From Pelargonium cotyledonis (taxonomy: Eukaryota; Streptophyta; Magnoliopsida; Geraniales; Geraniaceae), in the NCBI GenBank assembly GCA_036897625.1, contig JAYMTA010000839.1, forward strand, positions 1-23,738: a stretch of 23,738 bases of DNA. The letters run 5' to 3'. Both the position numbers and the translations under genes were made by a program. Below, piece after piece: positions 21,049-23,738 of this stretch. A model generated the notes under the pieces. That model had not been told where the DNA came from, searched no databases, and worked only from the letters and a program-made list of their open reading frames with translations. Each line of letters opens with the position of its first letter. Within the stretch, counting starts at the first letter, position 1.

Positions 21049-21590
21049 CAAATTTTGGTTTATAGTGAAAATATTAAACCCAAAATCGTACCGCAATTTA
21101 TTTTATTGTGGACTCGATACTAAATTTGAACACTAAAAATAAGATCATTCATTAAGTCTGATTCAGGCCAACCCAAAGCATAAGGGTAGTGAACCGAAAA
21201 TCAACCTAGAAAGGTACTGAATTATTGCATGGACTATATAGGTTGTGTGCGATTCAGACTTGACCATTACAATTGACTCGATATAAAAAAAATCAAACTT
21301 TCCGAATAGATGACCATACCAAATCCAAATCAGTTCAACGTGTACGCTAACTACATGTCATCTCACTCACGATCAGGTTACGGAGACTACATGTCATCTC
21401 ACTCACAATCAGGTTACAGAGAGACGTATCATTATAATAAATTAGTTATTATCTTCAAATTGTATGAAGGAATCTAGATCCATTATCAAGTTCCTTTTCA
21501 TACTTGCTAATCAATCAAATCCAAGCATGAGCAAAATTATCATATATATCAAATGTCTAATAAATTTCAAATATTTATCTACTTAACATT
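21049..21590. other. Intergenic stretch without genes
   Basis: AT-rich DNA with scattered AACCCAAA-type words. The only clear structure is the tandem duplication at 21351-21422. Confidence 0.5.
21351..21422. repeat. Tandem duplication of a 36-bp unit
   Basis: Positions 21351-21386 and 21387-21422 are head-to-tail copies of a unit starting CTACATGTCATCTCACTCAC. They differ at two positions. Confidence 0.95.
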
Positions 21591-21719
21591 TTAGGAGTTT
21601 CCTTTCAAGGAAACCCCTCCAAAAATAGGCGTATGCCGCTATGAGCGGCGAGCACACGGTATTCTTTAGTAAAAGGCGAAAGAATAGTTCGCTATGTACT
21701 CACCGCACGGCTGCGTGAT
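21591..21719 (-). ncRNA. U5: U5 spliceosomal snRNA gene, copy 2
   Basis: Loop I (21678-21663) and the Sm site ATTTTTGG (21626-21619) are identical to copy 1. The body differs by one base (GCATAGCGAAC against CAAAGCGAAC on the minus strand). The terminal hairpin AGGGGTTTCC/GGAAACTCCT with loop TTGAAA (21618-21593) differs from copy 1 in the loop and in one 3'-strand base but keeps all ten pairs. With its intact promoter it should be transcribed. Confidence 0.93.
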
Positions 21720-21740
21720 TTGATGATGGCAGAAGCTTGC

Positions 21741-21793
21741 TTTATATAAGAAGCGCCTCGCAGCAATATCCAACTCCGTATCCGATGTGGGAC
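21741..21793 (-). promoter_or_regulatory. U5 copy 2 promoter: USE plus TATA box (Pol II spacing)
   Basis: GTCCCACATCG (21793-21783) and TATATAAA (21748-21741) are separated by 34 bases on the minus strand, again the Pol II arrangement. The sequence between the boxes (words GCGCCTC and CAGCAATATCC on the plus strand) is also shared with copy 1. Confidence 0.9.
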
Positions 21794-22717
21794 AAATTTA
21801 TTGCCCATCAAAGACTGAAACAGTGGAGAACTCTTTGTACTCTACTGTTATTGCAAGAGTTTGTTACCGATCACATCTCTTTGCTAGTTTCTTATTCTTC
21901 TGATCTTCTTCTCTGCTCCTCGATCTTAAGTGTCCAAGCTAGAGGTGTCGGGTTCAGGTTGATACTACATAAAACATTTCTAACCCGAATAGAATTCGAG
22001 CTCATTCGGTTTGAGGACATTAATTGAGCCGAGTTTCATATTTTAATATAAAATGCGTGAATTTGTTCAATTCAAATCGGTTTTTCATATGATATATTCA
22101 ACCGGAGTTAAAAATTGCTCAACCCAATTACGGTTTAGGATCCAAGTTGTGAGCTTTATGCACAAGCGTTATTGAACATCCTAATGAAAGATTTTGTCTT
22201 CTTCTTATAAGTTCTCTAGCTAGTTTTATCCACTAAAATTTGAGTTTTTGATCTTAATCTTTGAATTATGACTGAGGATTGGTTGATGTGTGGATGGTGC
22301 ATGCGTTTTACACGTGTAGTTTCGTACAGACATTTATCGACGACTTTGCATTTGTTTATCGGTGAAAAAAGTTAAAAAAAATATTTATACTCTTTTAGAA
22401 GTGTCATATATATCATTAGTAAGATGTTGTCATATAAAATTCAGTATGAAGTGTGATATTTTATTCTCTCTGACATATGTTTTATACATGGTAACTATAT
22501 ACGACCCACCATGTTTGTGTATGTTTTTCATAAGTTACACAAGATAGAGTAAATTATACATGGTCACTTCAACTATACACTTGAAATAAATGATCCACTT
22601 TCTCAATTTCAGTAACAAATTAAACTTGTTCAAGCTTATGTTGTCAATGACTAAAACACTACGGGTTTTATATCCGATGCACCTTCCTTGGAGTAAAGCA
22701 CATGTCGTATTCAGTTT

Positions 22718-22798
22718 CAAATTTTACAAATATTTAGATTAATGACTCGGGTCTTTAATTGTATGCCCAACAAATTTTACAAATATTTAGATTAATGA
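22718..22798. repeat. Perfect 28-bp direct repeat
   Basis: 22718-22745 and 22771-22798 are identical. The unit begins CAAATTTTACAAATATTTAG. The copies are spaced 53 bp start to start. Confidence 0.9.
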
Positions 22799-23166
22799 TA
22801 GGCTATGTTTTTTTGAGGAATATGTTAATTTGTGGTGATCTGAAATCAATGAAAGCTATGATCGAAGAAGAAGCGAGTGACGTATGCTATGATGGTGATG
22901 GAAGAGAAGTGTTGTCACTACTAATTGTTTGTGAGGGTTCAAATTTGCTTTAACGCCATTGTTTCGCGTCGAGATTCATTTCCAAGCTCATTGAATTAGG
23001 AAATGTGTTGGTGAAATTGAGAAATATATTATTTCTAAAAACGTTTAGTTTATTCTTCTAGTCTTGCTTATTCATATTTCTAATCTTAATCTCAAATGTA
23101 AAGAAGTCTCTCTTATACTAATATTAATAACAAGTTATTCACATCAATAAAACAAATTCGACGTTT

Positions 23167-23263
23167 AACCCGTAGCAGGAGCTCAAAATTTCCACAAAGG
23201 GGTTGATAGATAAGCCGCATACCATCAACCCGTTGCAGGAGCTCAAAATCTTCACGAAGGGGT
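23167..23263. repeat. Direct repeat of a 37-bp unit
   Basis: 23167-23203 and 23227-23263 are near-identical (unit begins AACCCGTWGCAGGAGCTC), 60 bp apart. On the minus strand both read as FV(K/E)ILSSC(N/Y)GL, faintly like the CNGL core of F-box-associated domains. The surrounding frame gives no further support. Confidence 0.8.
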
Positions 23264-23561
23264 GTGACGGCTCATCGAGGTGTTGAAGGGTTGAACGGGG
23301 AAGACAGAACTGCGCACCCAAAAGCTCCCTTAGGTGATAAATTTGTTTAAATTAATTATTTCAAATATGTTATTACCGAAAAGTTTGAGTTTGAGTGGCG
23401 GTATGAGAAATCATGTATTTACGTGGGGAAGCCCATTTTATGTGAAAAGACCCCTCGCCACATTTAGATTTGGAAGGAGCATTAGGCCTTATTTGAGTAG
23501 TCTACTTACCTCCTGCGGGAACAATGTCTATAGACAAATTAGGAAGAAGATGTTTGGCTGC

Positions 23562-23738
23562 TGAGACACTATAGCTATTGTCTATAGATATACATTCGAC
23601 CTACATCTAGAGCAGCTAGATGTGAAGATAGTTTTTCTCCATGGTGATCTCAAAGAGAATATCTATATGCTCCAACCAGAAGGTTTTGAAGAAGAAGGTA
23701 AAGAGAACTTGGTTTGCAGGTTGAACAAATCTCTGTAT
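23562..23738 (+). mobile_element. Decayed Ty1/copia reverse transcriptase fragment, cut by the window edge
   Basis: Read with codons starting at 23565 the frame gives LHLEQLDVKIVFLHGDLKE, then IYMLQPEGFEEEGKENLVC and RLNKSLY. This is the core of a copia-type reverse transcriptase, whose usual form is LHLEQLDVKTAFLHGDLEE. A TGA at 23562-23564 interrupts the frame, and the sequence upstream no longer resembles the domain, so the copy is broken. The rest of the element would lie to the right of the window. Confidence 0.85.

Larger units (their letters stand above)
21890..23561. other. Repeat-rich intergenic DNA without recognisable genes
   Basis: About 21939-22150 is another GGGTTC/AACCCGAA repeat segment. 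About 22550-22640 has ATGGTCACTTCAACTATACAC-like words seen at the ends of plant MITEs. Two short direct repeats occur at 22718-22798 and 23167-23263. Open frames such as 22759-22953 have no family resemblance that I recognise. Confidence 0.4.

Noticed and set aside
22759..22953. 64-codon plus-strand open frame
   Set aside because: No recognisable domain, no splice context, and its start lies inside a duplicated AT-rich word.

Overview
The window is nuclear DNA from a flowering plant, most likely a eudicot. The evidence is GT-AG introns in every protein gene, plant-type snRNA promoters, plant SINE/MITE/LINE/copia debris, and proteins that read like their angiosperm orthologues. I cannot name the species. 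All gene calls rest on my own reading and recall of families; no search was run.

Layout. 1-257 looks like a retroelement 3' end with a poly-A run. 530-601 is a tRNA-His-like gene with the unusual anticodon ATG. 3727-1432 (minus) is a two-exon chimeric gene: the mitochondrial-targeting N-terminus of a mitochondrial small heat shock protein is joined in frame, at an ancestral start Met, to the N-terminal domain of plant mitochondrial ribosomal protein S3 (rps3). Its 1.65-kb intron is an array of degenerate ~160-180 bp repeats. This is the most interesting object here. It looks like a mitochondrial gene moved to the nucleus that took its import signal from an HSP gene, and it carries only part of rps3. 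5035-11920 (plus), divergent from it, is a complete ten-exon COG7 gene (conserved oligomeric Golgi complex subunit 7, 833 aa). Its introns hold a palindromic MITE, a diverged repeat, and a U5 snRNA retropseudogene with a poly-A tail and a 15-bp target duplication.

From 12901 on, two nearly identical U5 snRNA genes (13029-12901 and 21719-21591, both minus), each with a USE and TATA box at RNA polymerase II spacing, flank a seven-exon LUC7-like gene (20578-15830, minus; 319 aa). LUC7-like proteins belong to the U1 snRNP, so the right half is by content a small splicing neighbourhood, though co-regulation is not shown. The LUC7-like stop codon lies inside a candidate 5' splice site, with further candidate exons downstream.

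The rest is repeat-rich intergenic DNA: a SINE with a 16-bp target duplication (20884-21032), a repeated MITE family (19688-19872 and about 14410-14555), short tandem repeats, and a decayed Ty1/copia reverse transcriptase running off the right edge (23562-23738).
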